Positions 17,950-26,159 of a stretch of 64,000 nucleotides of DNA are shown here, piece by piece. The notes below the pieces were generated by a model. That model saw nothing but the letters and a program-made list of their open reading frames with translations, did not search any database and had not been told where the DNA came from. The stretch spans positions 1-64,000 of the forward strand of contig JACXUV010000013.1 of NCBI GenBank assembly GCA_014763715.1, in the 5' to 3' direction. Numbering within the stretch: the stretch's first letter is position 1; the number at the start of each line of letters is the position of its first letter. The position numbers were made by a program, and so were the translations under genes. The DNA is from Rhodobacterales bacterium (GTDB lineage: Bacteria; Pseudomonadota; Alphaproteobacteria; Caulobacterales; Hyphomonadaceae).

Positions 17950-17970
17950 CGTATCAGGCTGTCACCTTGA

Positions 17971-18936
17971 TCAGGCGATTACCTTCTCGGGAACATGCTG
18001 ACGATAGAGCTTCTTGGCGAGTTCCACCCGACCTTCAGCATCAAGGCCATCGATATTGGCTTCCAGGGCAGCATTCACCAGCGGACGGATGCCCATACGG
18101 TTGGCGATCTGGATGGCAAGACCGGGCCGTGCATTCAACTCCAGCAGAAGCGGGCCTTTGCCCTTGTCGAGCACGATATCGGCACCGAGATAGCCAAGGC
18201 CCGTCACGTCATACGCTTTGGCGGCCATAAGCAGCATGGCGTCCCAGTGCGGCACGTTGAAATTGCTGAGCGGGTTGGCCGTATCCGGATGGATTTCTGT
18301 CGTCTTGCCATTTTGCATGCCATGCATTGTGCGGCCAGAGACGAGATCCAGGCCGACGCCGACGCCGCCCTTGTGCAGGTTGGCCTTGCCGTCTGATTCT
18401 GCTGTGGGCAGGCGGACCATGGCGACAAAGGGAATGCCGCGCAGGACGATGATGCGGATGTCCGGCACGCCGCCGAAGCTGATCGGATCGAAAACCTCGT
18501 CGAACTTCACGCGATATTCGATCATGGCCACATCGGGCTGTCCGGACAGGGAGTACATGCCGGACAGGATGTTGTTGACGTGGAATTTCAGGTCTTCGAA
18601 CAGTGCGCGCTGTCCGTTGGAGCGGCGCCAGCCGCCGCGCATGGGCCCCAGGATAACCTGGATGCCGTTGCCCTGAGAGCCGTTGGCCGGCTTGATGACG
18701 CAGCCATCGGGCTTGTCCAGAAGCTTCTCAAGATTGCGCATATCCAGTGGGTTGCGGATCAGGCCGTAGAGCTCCGGTGTCGGAATGCCCGCTTCAATTG
18801 CAAGACGCTTGGTTTCCGTCTTGTCGTTTACCAGCCGCATGAGGCGGCGGGGGTTCAGGTCATTCACAAGACGGAGGTTCCGCTCATTGATGCCAAGCAG
18901 GCCGGCCTTGCGCAGGGCAATCCAGGTGCCGATCAT
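17971..18936 (-). CDS. RimK-like ATP-grasp alpha-L-glutamate ligase-related protein
   Basis: ATP-grasp ligase of 321 aa related to RimK. Visible blocks are LVNDKTETKRLAIEAGIPTPE, the ATP-binding VIKPANGSQGNGI, an MIEYRV strand, and the metal site LGADIVLDKGKGPLLLELNARPGLAIQIAN. It would join amino acids, perhaps glutamate, to a peptide or protein; the acceptor is unknown. It is the third gene of a minus-strand trio, and its ATG overlaps the stop of the 7TM gene (18933-18936). Such ligases are known to be linked with 7TM inactive transglutaminases and retropepsin-like proteases. Confidence 0.85.
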   Translation of the reverse strand: MIGTWIALRKAGLLGINERNLRLVNDLNPRRLMRLVNDKTETKRLAIEAGIPTPELYGLIRNPLDMRNLEKLLDKPDGCVIKPANGSQGNGIQVILGPMRGGWRRSNGQRALFEDLKFHVNNILSGMYSLSGQPDVAMIEYRVKFDEVFDPISFGGVPDIRIIVLRGIPFVAMVRLPTAESDGKANLHKGGVGVGLDLVSGRTMHGMQNGKTTEIHPDTANPLSNFNVPHWDAMLLMAAKAYDVTGLGYLGADIVLDKGKGPLLLELNARPGLAIQIANRMGIRPLVNAALEANIDGLDAEGRVELAKKLYRQHVPEKVIA

Positions 18937-20468
18937 TTTTCCGCCTGCTTTGCCAATTCACGGAAACGGAAAATCTCGCTGAGACGCAGGCCGGTATATT
19001 TGCCCATGAGCAGGCAAAGCGCCATCAGGATCAGGAGCAGTTCAGGGAAGTTGAACAGCAGGTATTCGATGTGCTTGTTCGTCATAACAAGGTACGAGAG
19101 CGAGGCCACCAGCATGGAGCCGGCGCCAGCCTTGATGGCGTCTTCAGCCGAATATTCTTCCCACATGATCGACATGCGTTCGATCGTCATGGTCAGGATC
19201 ACCATCGGGAACAGCGAGATGGAGAGGCCCATGCGCATGTTGGCGCCGTTCATTACCTGCGCGATGACCGCCATGCAGATCACGATAAAGATCAGCACGA
19301 CGGCAAGGCGCGGCACGAGCAGCAATCGCAGCTTCTCCAGATAGAAGCGCATTGCCAGGCCAAGCGCAACGAGCATGGTGAACAGGATCAGGCCGTTCAG
19401 CAGGGCCGTCTCACGGAAGGCGATCCCGATCAGGATGGGCATGAACGTGCCCAGCGTTTCGATGCCAATGAACTGACGCATGAAGACCAGGAGGACAATG
19501 CCGGCTGGAATGGTGATCAGCACCTGGTAGACAAGCTGTGTCGTAACAGGCAGGCGGTCGAAGCTGAACAGCTCAACCGGCGTGCGTGCGTCGCGTGCAG
19601 CCTTACGCACGACATCGGAGGCGGATGAGTCGATTGGCTGGATGGAGATCTGAGGTTCGAAATCGAACACGCCATCGGCGCGGATCATTTCCTCCGTGCC
19701 GTACCAGACCGTAAAGAATTCTTTCGGATCCGGACCGATGAAGTAGCGCTTGTCACGCCCGTCCACATGGTACTCCAGCCAATGCTGGACTTCGGTGCGG
19801 CGCCGGGCTTCGTCGAGATAGACACCATTGGCGACCCGCGCCCGAATGCCCTGGCTCTGCAGGGCTTCAGCGGCCAGGGTCAACCGGTCGAGCGGCGGGG
19901 GGAGGACAGGCAGAAGCGCCTCGATCTCGTCGGCATCCTTCTGGACGAAGATTTCCTGCAGGATGAGTTCGGCGAGGGAGTCGTCATCAGCCGAGCGCCG
20001 GCGCATGTCTGACGACCAGACAAGAAAGGCCTGGCGCTCAAGGTCATTCAGGGATGCCGGAGGTTCGCGATCTGCCGGGCGGTGCATCTCGGCCGGCAGG
20101 GGGGAGCGCTGCGTTTCCCCTTCAAGACGGGCCCGGTAGCGCAGCACCTTGCGATCGTTCGGATAGCGGTAGGTCCAGATCGCCTTGCGGCCATTTTCGT
20201 CATCGGATTCGAGCCGAAGGCCGAAGGCCCCATTGTAATATTGTTCCTGCGAGACCCGCCGTGTGTCGCTGTTGGACGGGATGAATGTCTCGATGCGTAC
20301 CGGCTGGTTGGCGGTATCGAAATCCAGATAGATCTCGAAATCCCAGGTTGTGGTCTGGGTGCCCGGCGTCAGCGGGTAATTGTACTGGAATACCTTGATG
20401 CCGAAGATCGTCAGCGCGATCACGGTCAGCACAAGGGCCAGCAGGCGGGTGTGAAAAGTACTAGTCAC
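18933..20468 (-). CDS. Inactive transglutaminase fused to seven membrane helices
   Basis: Inner-membrane protein of 511 aa. A single N-terminal membrane segment (about 8-26, ALVLTVIALTIFGIKVF) is followed by a periplasmic transglutaminase-like region (to about 300) in which I see no Cys-His-Asp triad. The C-terminal 200 residues hold about seven hydrophobic helices (VYQVLITIPAGIVLLVFM, LNGLILFTMLVALGLAM, LAVVLIFIVICMAVIAQVM and others). It overlaps the protease gene upstream by eight bases and the ligase downstream by four, so the three are one translational unit. The architecture suggests a membrane sensor or anchor for the periplasmic protease and cytosolic ligase; this is inference. Confidence 0.85.
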   Translation of the reverse strand: MTSTFHTRLLALVLTVIALTIFGIKVFQYNYPLTPGTQTTTWDFEIYLDFDTANQPVRIETFIPSNSDTRRVSQEQYYNGAFGLRLESDDENGRKAIWTYRYPNDRKVLRYRARLEGETQRSPLPAEMHRPADREPPASLNDLERQAFLVWSSDMRRRSADDDSLAELILQEIFVQKDADEIEALLPVLPPPLDRLTLAAEALQSQGIRARVANGVYLDEARRRTEVQHWLEYHVDGRDKRYFIGPDPKEFFTVWYGTEEMIRADGVFDFEPQISIQPIDSSASDVVRKAARDARTPVELFSFDRLPVTTQLVYQVLITIPAGIVLLVFMRQFIGIETLGTFMPILIGIAFRETALLNGLILFTMLVALGLAMRFYLEKLRLLLVPRLAVVLIFIVICMAVIAQVMNGANMRMGLSISLFPMVILTMTIERMSIMWEEYSAEDAIKAGAGSMLVASLSYLVMTNKHIEYLLFNFPELLLILMALCLLMGKYTGLRLSEIFRFRELAKQAEK

Positions 20469-20985
20469 GCTCGGTCACGTTACATTCGTCGTCGGCAATG
20501 AAGGTCGACGCAGAATCGACCAGGATACGGGACGCGAGGAATTCGCGGCCAATCAGGATGTCGTATTCAAAGTCTTCCCGGTCGGCAAGATTGACTTCAG
20601 CCAGACCGCGAACGCCTCCAACGCAAATGGGAAGATGGATCACCGGCCGGCGAATGGTGCCGCCGGTCTTGAGCTTGATCAGGGCAAAGCGGCGCACGTC
20701 CTGATCGTAGCGCACTGTCCGGCCGTTCTTGCCGCGCAGGCGGAAGGTCACCCAGTCATCCTTGCCGGACTTTTTGTAGACCTTCACGTCGCGCGCATAG
20801 ACCGAGGAAGAATCTGCGCCCGTATCAAGTTTTCCTTTCATTTCAAGGCCCAACTTGCCCACGTGGACGTCTTCGACATAGCCGAGCACGGTCATGTCGT
20901 CCCGGCCCTCACGTTCCGCGGATGCTGGCGCCACAGCCAGGCTCAATACAAGGGCAGAGATGATCGGCAGTTTCCACAGCTTCAC
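20461..20985 (-). CDS. Periplasmic retropepsin-like protease (Zn_protease/RimK-associated family)
   Basis: Secreted single-domain protein of 174 aa in the family often labelled ATP-dependent zinc protease (PF05618), whose fold is retropepsin-like. A signal peptide ends at ASAE (about residue 23). The motif KLDTGADSSSV places the aspartic-protease Asp at 54 with Thr55-Gly56-Ala57, and the second strand is YDILIGREFLASRILVDS. The start is GTG 20985, chosen because AGGAGA lies six bases upstream; longer in-frame extensions have no ribosome site and would bury the signal peptide. First gene of the trio with the 7TM transglutaminase and RimK-like ligase. Probably active as a dimer, as in other retropepsins. 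Confidence 0.85.
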   Translation of the reverse strand: MKLWKLPIISALVLSLAVAPASAEREGRDDMTVLGYVEDVHVGKLGLEMKGKLDTGADSSSVYARDVKVYKKSGKDDWVTFRLRGKNGRTVRYDQDVRRFALIKLKTGGTIRRPVIHLPICVGGVRGLAEVNLADREDFEYDILIGREFLASRILVDSASTFIADDECNVTERD

Positions 20986-21191
20986 GAAAACTCTCCTATT
21001 AACCTTCCTGGCTGGCCTCACGAGTGGCAGCCGCCTTAGCATGTGCGGGCAAGGGACGATAGGTGCCCCACACCACGCATCGCGGGCGCAAGAACACCCG
21101 ATTCGTGGCAAAAAAAGGGTATGCCCTGCTAAGTGTCCGCTCTACCGACGCAGCAACGCGCGATCTTGGGTCTGGTTCAACAGGCCGGGGT
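20986..21191. promoter_or_regulatory. Intergenic region, 206 bases, upstream of the retropepsin trio
   Basis: Lies between the stop of the DSD1-type enzyme and the GTG of the retropepsin gene, both on the minus strand. It must carry the promoter of the trio. A small GC hairpin (CGGGCGCAAGAACACCCG) and an A-run near 21110 are visible, but I cannot assign them a role. No gene is seen. Confidence 0.35.
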
Positions 21192-22475
21192 TCAGGCTGA
21201 AACCGGGAATACTGGCCAAGTGTCGACGATCGCACCGTCTTCGTAGACAGCAATGTCACCGAACTGCAGGAAAACTGCTTCGCTTTGTTGCGGACGAAGG
21301 AAGACAAATTCGTCCGGCCTGATCGACAGACTCTCGCCGCCATTGAGCATTTCCTGATTGGAGGAACGCCCGAAGGTCTTGTTGTATTCAAGGCCCGGTG
21401 GATCAACCGGCTCTGCGAGCCAGTGCCCGCCATGAATGAAGACCGTCTTTTTTGAATTGGGGTTCCAGGCCGCAGATGGGCCGCTGGCGAATTCCAGACC
21501 GGGCAGCCGAGTCTTGTTGAATGATTTGATCACCGGGGTCGCAATGAAGCTTGCCGGGTGATGCGGCTCCAGGAGCTCGGTGTCGAAGTGCGTCGGTTTC
21601 ACGAGACATGAGCCCGCTGAGACCTCATTCGCGATATCGGTGGATTGATAATAGCGATAAGTCGGGCTGCCGGCGGCGTTGCGGGTCAGGCCAGCCATAC
21701 GGTCTCCGCCGATCAGTGCATGTGCCTGCTCCAGGGCGGAGGTGTAGGTGCTCCATGCACCTTTGAGGGCCTTGTCCCGCCAGCCAAGCGCGGTGGGCAG
21801 GGAAGGGATGTGTGGCTCATATCCCATGAAGCCGCAAAATTCGAGATTCGGATCAGCCTCGATTGTTGAGATGGTGGCGCCGAGTTCTGGCCCCGGCTCG
21901 AAGCCGCCGCGATGCAGGCCCACATCCAGTTCGAGGACGATTTTCAGTGTCCGCCCAATGTCAGAGGCGAGCGCGGCATATTGAGTAAGGCGTTCGGGCG
22001 TATCGATCAGCCACTGAACATTGTCCGCTGCAGCGGAGGCATCCGCGGGCAGGGTTTCGAAATAGTGCCGGGCAGCGCGGATCGGGAGCGGCTTACCGAG
22101 CAGCTGGCTCGCCTCCGGCATGTCGACCGAAAGTTTTGACAGCATGGGCTGGTTGAAGGTCATCAGCCGGTCAGTGCCGGACAGATCGCGTATGTGCGAG
22201 ATCAGATCAATCGACGGCAGGGACTTGGCGACAATCCGGTAGCCCATGCCCGCGGGGAGGTGGCTTTTCAGGGTCCGGATGTTCTGCGACAGGCGGGCCT
22301 TGTCGATGACGAGGGTTGGCCAGGCGATTCCGGCATTGGTGAGGGCAGCCTGCACGCTGAGGAAATACGGATCGCGGGGGCCGCTATTGTCATGCGGTTT
22401 GTTCATCAGGACGACTCCTCCGGCGACGGCAGCGGCGCCGCCCAGAAACAGGGTACGGCGCGAGAATTCAGGCAT
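21192..22475 (-). CDS. DSD1-family PLP enzyme (D-threonine aldolase / D-serine dehydratase-like)
   Basis: PLP enzyme of 427 aa with an alanine-racemase-type TIM barrel and a D-serine-dehydratase-like C-terminal domain. The PLP Lys is Lys84 (YRIVAKSLPS). The C-terminus shows ATPVIKSFNK, HGGHW (metal-binding His region) and a final FGDIAVYEDGAIVDTWPVFP. A twin-arginine-like leader is present (FSRRTLFLGGAAAVAGG), so the enzyme may be exported folded. It is the last gene of a three-gene operon with a flavin oxidase and a cytochrome, overlapping the oxidase by eight bases. The family cleaves or dehydrates D-beta-hydroxy amino acids; the real substrate here is unknown. Confidence 0.8.
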   Translation of the reverse strand: MPEFSRRTLFLGGAAAVAGGVVLMNKPHDNSGPRDPYFLSVQAALTNAGIAWPTLVIDKARLSQNIRTLKSHLPAGMGYRIVAKSLPSIDLISHIRDLSGTDRLMTFNQPMLSKLSVDMPEASQLLGKPLPIRAARHYFETLPADASAAADNVQWLIDTPERLTQYAALASDIGRTLKIVLELDVGLHRGGFEPGPELGATISTIEADPNLEFCGFMGYEPHIPSLPTALGWRDKALKGAWSTYTSALEQAHALIGGDRMAGLTRNAAGSPTYRYYQSTDIANEVSAGSCLVKPTHFDTELLEPHHPASFIATPVIKSFNKTRLPGLEFASGPSAAWNPNSKKTVFIHGGHWLAEPVDPPGLEYNKTFGRSSNQEMLNGGESLSIRPDEFVFLRPQQSEAVFLQFGDIAVYEDGAIVDTWPVFPVSA

Positions 22476-23892
22476 CGAAGTCTACTCCGAACAGGTGCGC
22501 AAGGTGCGGGTTCAGGAATTTGCCTGCCGGATCGAGCGTTGCGCGCAGATCGAGAAAGTTCCGGAAGTCCGGATAGAGGGCGACCAGTTCTTGCCGGCCG
22601 AGCGAATGCAACTTGCCCCAATGTGGACGGCCGCCATGGGAACGATGAACAGGTTCCAGCAGCGAGAAAAAATAGTCGTAGGGTTCGTCCACGGCGGCAT
22701 GCGTGGCGATCGACATGCGTGGTCCGTCATTGAAGGGGCTCAGCCAAGCATCATCCTGGGCTGTGATGCGAACTTCCACGGGGAAGAACATGTCCTTGCG
22801 GGATTCCAGGGCGGCCACGATGTCACGCAGGCAGGCAAGACCGTTTTCGAGAGGGATGTGATATTCCATCTCGTTGAACTTGGTTGGCCGGGCCGTGGCA
22901 AGCAGTTTCCAGTAAGCGTCGGAGCTTTCTTCGATGACGCCTTTGGGCAGGCTGCCCGAAGCGATTCGGCGGCGCAGCCAGGGCGACCAGCCGAACATGT
23001 CGCGCAGGTCTTTCAGGCCAGCCAGCATGTCTTCGTCTTCGTCGGACGTGCGGCCTGTCACTTCTCCTTCGAAAAGGTCATGCGTGAGGGCTGCAACATA
23101 GCCGGTGAAGGGAAAATAGTAGAATTCGAAGTTCCGGTGCTGTTGCGACAGCTCCATGGCCTGGTCGAGGATATTGTCCAGCGTATCGACCCAGACACGG
23201 CGCTTCAGATTGTAGGATGGCACGCATTTCAACGTATACTGCGTGATCACGCCAAGGGCGCCGAGCGAGACGCGGCCAGCGGAGAACAGGGCCGGATCAG
23301 AGGTGGCGCTGACGTCCAGGGCTGATCCGTCTGCAGTCACAATCCGGAAGCCTTCCACATGTGCATGCAGCGGTTGGAGTGTCCGACCTGTTCCGTGCGT
23401 GGATGTCGAGAAAGACCCGGCGAGGGTCTGAACATCGACGTCGGGCAGGTTCTGGAGGGCAAGCCCGGCACTATCCAGTTCGCGGGCCGCTTGGCGGATG
23501 CGTGTTCCCGCGCCAATCGTCGCGAGGCCCGTGGCCGCATCGCTGGAGATGAGTCCGGTAAATCGGCTGGCATCCACAATCAGGTGTTCAGAAGGGACGA
23601 GGCCGGTGAAGGAGTGGCCGCTGCCTACCGGACGGACGCGCCTTGCTTCCGTGATTGAGGCGGCGAGGTCTGCTTCTGTTACCGGCACGGCAATACGCTT
23701 GGGGGTGGATTGCTGAATGCCCGACCAGTTCGACCAGGCGACTTCACCTTCAGGAGGCGTCGGCAGATTGGGGCTGTATCCATCGCGGGCAAAATCCTTC
23801 ATGTTCCAGCCGGCATACTGAACGCCCGGAACGGCGACAGCCGCTGCGAGCCCGGCTGAACCGAGCAGGACGGCGCGGCGTGTGGTGCTCAT
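22468..23892 (-). CDS. FAD-dependent oxidoreductase, D-arabinono-1,4-lactone oxidase type
   Basis: Flavoprotein of 474 aa in the VAO/ALO family (sugar lactone and alditol oxidases). The PCMH FAD domain has RPVGSGHSFTG, where His93 is the usual site of covalent FAD attachment, and LPDVDVQTLAGSFSTSTHGTG. The C-terminal ALO domain ends with GRPHWGKLHSL and LDPAGKFLNPHLAHLFG. A leader with paired Arg (MSTTRRAVLLGSAGLAAAV) suggests Tat export. Its start overlaps the stop of the cytochrome gene (ATGA at 23889-23892) and its stop overlaps the PLP enzyme, so the three are coupled. Electrons could go to the cytochrome rather than to oxygen. The substrate is not deduced. Confidence 0.83.
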   Translation of the reverse strand: MSTTRRAVLLGSAGLAAAVAVPGVQYAGWNMKDFARDGYSPNLPTPPEGEVAWSNWSGIQQSTPKRIAVPVTEADLAASITEARRVRPVGSGHSFTGLVPSEHLIVDASRFTGLISSDAATGLATIGAGTRIRQAARELDSAGLALQNLPDVDVQTLAGSFSTSTHGTGRTLQPLHAHVEGFRIVTADGSALDVSATSDPALFSAGRVSLGALGVITQYTLKCVPSYNLKRRVWVDTLDNILDQAMELSQQHRNFEFYYFPFTGYVAALTHDLFEGEVTGRTSDEDEDMLAGLKDLRDMFGWSPWLRRRIASGSLPKGVIEESSDAYWKLLATARPTKFNEMEYHIPLENGLACLRDIVAALESRKDMFFPVEVRITAQDDAWLSPFNDGPRMSIATHAAVDEPYDYFFSLLEPVHRSHGGRPHWGKLHSLGRQELVALYPDFRNFLDLRATLDPAGKFLNPHLAHLFGVDFDA

Positions 23893-24269
23893 GACTGGCC
23901 CTCCGTCGACATGAACTCAATGAGGGCACGGAAATTGTCGTCGGTGCAATCTGCGCAATACCCCATGGAGGGCATGGCGCCGCGTCCGGCGTGAATCGAG
24001 CCAAGCAGGCCCTCCATGCCCCGCTCTTCCAGACGGGGCGCCCAGGCTGCAGCGTGTCCAGTCAGCGGAGCGCCAAGACCATCCAGCGCGTGGCATGCGC
24101 GGCATGACCGGTCATAAATGGGGGCGAGTGTGGGATCGGCAGGGGTGAGCGTTTCCGCCAGTGCGATGTGGGCCTCATCAGGCTCGATTGTTTCCGGAAC
24201 GCTTTTATTGGCTGGCTGAGTGCAGGCCGCCGCGCATGCCATGAGTAGTGTGGTCCAGAGAATTCTCAC
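23889..24269 (-). CDS. Small c-type cytochrome (c5-like), probable lipoprotein
   Basis: Exported cytochrome c of 126 aa. The heme site is CRACH (residues 56-60); an MGYCADC segment near 100-106 gives a likely axial Met and the extra Cys pair seen in c5-type cytochromes. The leader ends in a lipobox-like ACAAAC, so it may be membrane-anchored by a lipid on Cys16. The start is GTG 24269 after GGGGAGGAAAAG. It leads an operon with a Tat-type flavin oxidase, for which it is a natural electron acceptor. A perfect palindrome lies about 40 bases upstream. Confidence 0.85.
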   Translation of the reverse strand: MRILWTTLLMACAAACTQPANKSVPETIEPDEAHIALAETLTPADPTLAPIYDRSCRACHALDGLGAPLTGHAAAWAPRLEERGMEGLLGSIHAGRGAMPSMGYCADCTDDNFRALIEFMSTEGQS

Positions 24270-24305
24270 CTTTTCCTCCCCGTCAGGTGCGATCGACTCC
24301 TATTA

Positions 24306-24321
24306 GATAGTCAAGACTATC
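24306..24321. promoter_or_regulatory. Perfect interrupted palindrome GATAGTC-AA-GACTATC
   Basis: Two exact 7-base arms around AA, 37 bases upstream of the GTG of the cytochrome gene. On the minus strand it contains TTGACT, a good -35-like hexamer. Size and place fit an operator for a dimeric repressor controlling the cytochrome-oxidase-PLP operon. The regulator is not in the window. Confidence 0.55.
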
Positions 24322-24373
24322 ATTAACGCGCGTACCTTATCGTGTCCACCTTCGAATGCGAAGAAGAGAGGGG

Positions 24374-25003
24374 TTAGTCCTGGGTGGAGTTCCGGACATC
24401 CTCGTTCTGGGCGGCGAGCCGGAGGCTGACGGCATAAGCCTTCTTCGTCTCCATGCCGGCAAGGATCAGTCCAGCCTGTTCGGAGCGCATCAGACGCAGG
24501 AAACCGGCGGCAAAATCGGAGTCCATCTGGTTGAAAATGGAGGCGGCCTGATCGGCTTTCATGGAGCCATACATGCGCGCGAGGTGCTCCATGTCATCAT
24601 TGGAGGCTTCCTGTAGCTGTCCCCAGCGCTCCTGAAGCGTGGATTCCACTGCCTGAAGGTCCGCTGCGCGACGGTCGAGTTCCTGCTGGCGTGCCAGAAG
24701 TTCGAGCTCCAGCTCCTGCAGGGCTGACTGTTGTTCTTTCAGCTTCTTCTGATCCTCCGCCAGAAGGGCGGCGGTTTCTGCAGTAAAGCAGACCTGATCG
24801 ATCTGTTTCACGTCAGAACCGCCCGGCATCATGGCGGGGATGGGGGCGTGGTCTGAGGTTTCAGGCGCGTGCGCCTGCGCATCCGGTTTCGGGCCTTCGG
24901 CAATTGCCAGATTGCTCGGCAGGAAACGGACGGCTGCGCCCAAGGTGAACAGGAAGCCGAGGGTAAGCAGGACGTAGGATCGGCTGTTTTTGAGAGACTT
25001 CAT
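24374..25003 (-). CDS. MotE-like flagellar accessory protein
   Basis: Protein of 209 aa with one N-terminal membrane segment (about 10-28), a proline/histidine linker, a long coiled coil (about 80-135, rich in Glu, Gln and Leu), and a C-terminal MgtE-N-like helical domain (ARMYGSMKADQAASIFNQMDSDFAAGFLRLM). In rhizobia MotE is a disulfide-linked periplasmic chaperone for the motor protein MotC; a single Cys (Cys72) after the membrane segment would allow a dimer here. It lies downstream of a PflI-like gene and fliL on the minus strand. ATG 25003 is used; TTG 25012 would add three residues. The homology call is by pattern, not by search. Confidence 0.7.
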   Translation of the reverse strand: MKSLKNSRSYVLLTLGFLFTLGAAVRFLPSNLAIAEGPKPDAQAHAPETSDHAPIPAMMPGGSDVKQIDQVCFTAETAALLAEDQKKLKEQQSALQELELELLARQQELDRRAADLQAVESTLQERWGQLQEASNDDMEHLARMYGSMKADQAASIFNQMDSDFAAGFLRLMRSEQAGLILAGMETKKAYAVSLRLAAQNEDVRNSTQD

Positions 25004-25032
25004 GGCAGGCAACCAGTTTTGTGTCTTGCGGG

Positions 25033-25497
25033 TCAGCGCCCTGTGGTTTGGGCAAGGGGGCGATAGTCTTCGTCGGCAGCTTCGGTCATTTCGCGCATCT
25101 CTTGCATGACGCGGTTCATTTCCATGACGCGGGTCTTGGACTGGTCCAGGATGATCCGCATCATTGTGCTGAGTTCAGCCTGAGAGGCCGTTACCTGATC
25201 GACGGCTTCCTTCTGGGTGGCTTCCAGTGACGCTTTCAGTTCTTCCAGCCGGACACAGGTCTGCTTGGCGTCTTCCAGCTGGGTGGCGAGCCGGGCGGCC
25301 ATTTCACCTACGTGTGACCGGGTTTCCTTCGTGGAGCTCGACATGGCGGCAACGGACTTGGACATGGCCATGATCGTGGCGCCAAGTCCGTCACGCGTGT
25401 CCTGAAGCGCCTTCAGGCGGCGGTTCAGCACGAAGCAATAAACGCATGCCGCAAAGGAGACGAGGATGATGGCAATGTCGGTGGCTTGGATCGGCAT
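25033..25497 (-). CDS. Membrane protein with coiled coil (DUF6468 / PflI-like flagellar positioning protein)
   Basis: Bitopic membrane protein of 154 aa. One membrane segment at about 6-25 (IAIILVSFAACVYCFVL) is followed by a soluble region with heptad-like helices (SVAAMSSSTKETRSHVGEMAARL, LEATQKEAVDQVTASQAEL). This matches the layout of the DUF6468 family, which sits beside fliL in alphaproteobacteria; the Caulobacter member PflI affects flagellum placement. The start ATG 25497 uses GAGGTG, which overlaps the stop of fliL. Whether it is a true PflI ortholog is not shown by the sequence. Confidence 0.65.
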   Translation of the reverse strand: MPIQATDIAIILVSFAACVYCFVLNRRLKALQDTRDGLGATIMAMSKSVAAMSSSTKETRSHVGEMAARLATQLEDAKQTCVRLEELKASLEATQKEAVDQVTASQAELSTMMRIILDQSKTRVMEMNRVMQEMREMTEAADEDYRPLAQTTGR

Positions 25498-25502
25498 AGG
25501 GC

Positions 25503-26030
25503 TCACCTCAATAGGAATTCGGTAATGAGGACGCCCTGGGAGACGCCCCCGCCCAGCACCAGTTCCGAACGACGGCTCAACTGTTCGCGCATATGGGCGT
25601 AAAAATCCGGATTTTCGAAATCGCTGAGCTCAACCGATCGCAGGTAGTTGGTAAATGCGTCGATCAGAACGGGCTCGGCCTTCTCAACCATGCCGGCGCC
25701 AGTGCCATCTGTAACGATGGCAACTTTCATCTTAAGGTAGCGGGTCGCGGGTTCGCTGCCGATTGTGATGAGGATGTCACGCAGCTCGACATAGGTCTGG
25801 TCTTTTTGTGCTATGGGCTCGACCTCTGGACCGGTTTCAACAACCGGGCAGGCGGCTTGGCCTGTGGGTGGATCCGAAGCCAGGACGTAAACCGTTGCAA
25901 AAGAACTGGTCATGGCGCCCACAGCAAGAATGGCCAGACCGACGAACCCGCCGCCTGACTTCTTTGCGCCAGCTTCAACGTCGCCGTCCCCGGCTTGCTT
26001 GCCAGCTTTTGCAGCACCTTTTTTAGCCAT
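25503..26030 (-). CDS. fliL: Flagellar basal body protein FliL
   Basis: Stator-associated inner-membrane protein of 175 aa. A Lys/Ala-rich cytoplasmic start (MAKKGAAKAGKQ) is followed by a membrane helix (GLAILAVGAMTSSFATVYVL) and a periplasmic FliL domain with the ATRYLKMKVAIV strand, LRSVELSDFENP and the ending GVLITEFLLR. Start ATG 26030 is supported by GGGAAG upstream; the longer frame to 26060 lacks one. It is the first gene of a fliL, PflI-like, motE-like minus-strand operon and is divergent from fliF. A second FliL-domain protein is encoded at 42678. Confidence 0.88.
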   Translation of the reverse strand: MAKKGAAKAGKQAGDGDVEAGAKKSGGGFVGLAILAVGAMTSSFATVYVLASDPPTGQAACPVVETGPEVEPIAQKDQTYVELRDILITIGSEPATRYLKMKVAIVTDGTGAGMVEKAEPVLIDAFTNYLRSVELSDFENPDFYAHMREQLSRRSELVLGGGVSQGVLITEFLLR

Positions 26031-26159
26031 CAACTTCCCGGATTGTCCCAAGACTCCCAAGGCTTCTTAAACAAGGCTTCGGGTAAAGGAACCGTTAAGA
26101 ATTTTCGGCCAGATATTAACCATTCCACCGAACCGCCCTGATACGGGAAGCGCTTATTC
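26031..26159. promoter_or_regulatory. Divergent fliL/fliF promoter region with TTAA motifs
   Basis: 129 bases between the two starts. TTAA occurs at 26067, 26095 and 26116 (the last as TTAACC), resembling CtrA half-sites. No TTAA-N7-TTAA full site and no sigma-54 signature is present. Confidence 0.4.

Noticed and set aside
21085..21165. tRNA-like GGTAGAGC segment on the minus strand
   Set aside because: No cloverleaf, no T-loop GTTCGA and no CCA-side acceptor pairing could be built.
22246..23325. 360-codon plus-strand frame over the flavin oxidase
   Set aside because: It is antisense to a gene with clear FAD and ALO motifs and shows no domain of its own.
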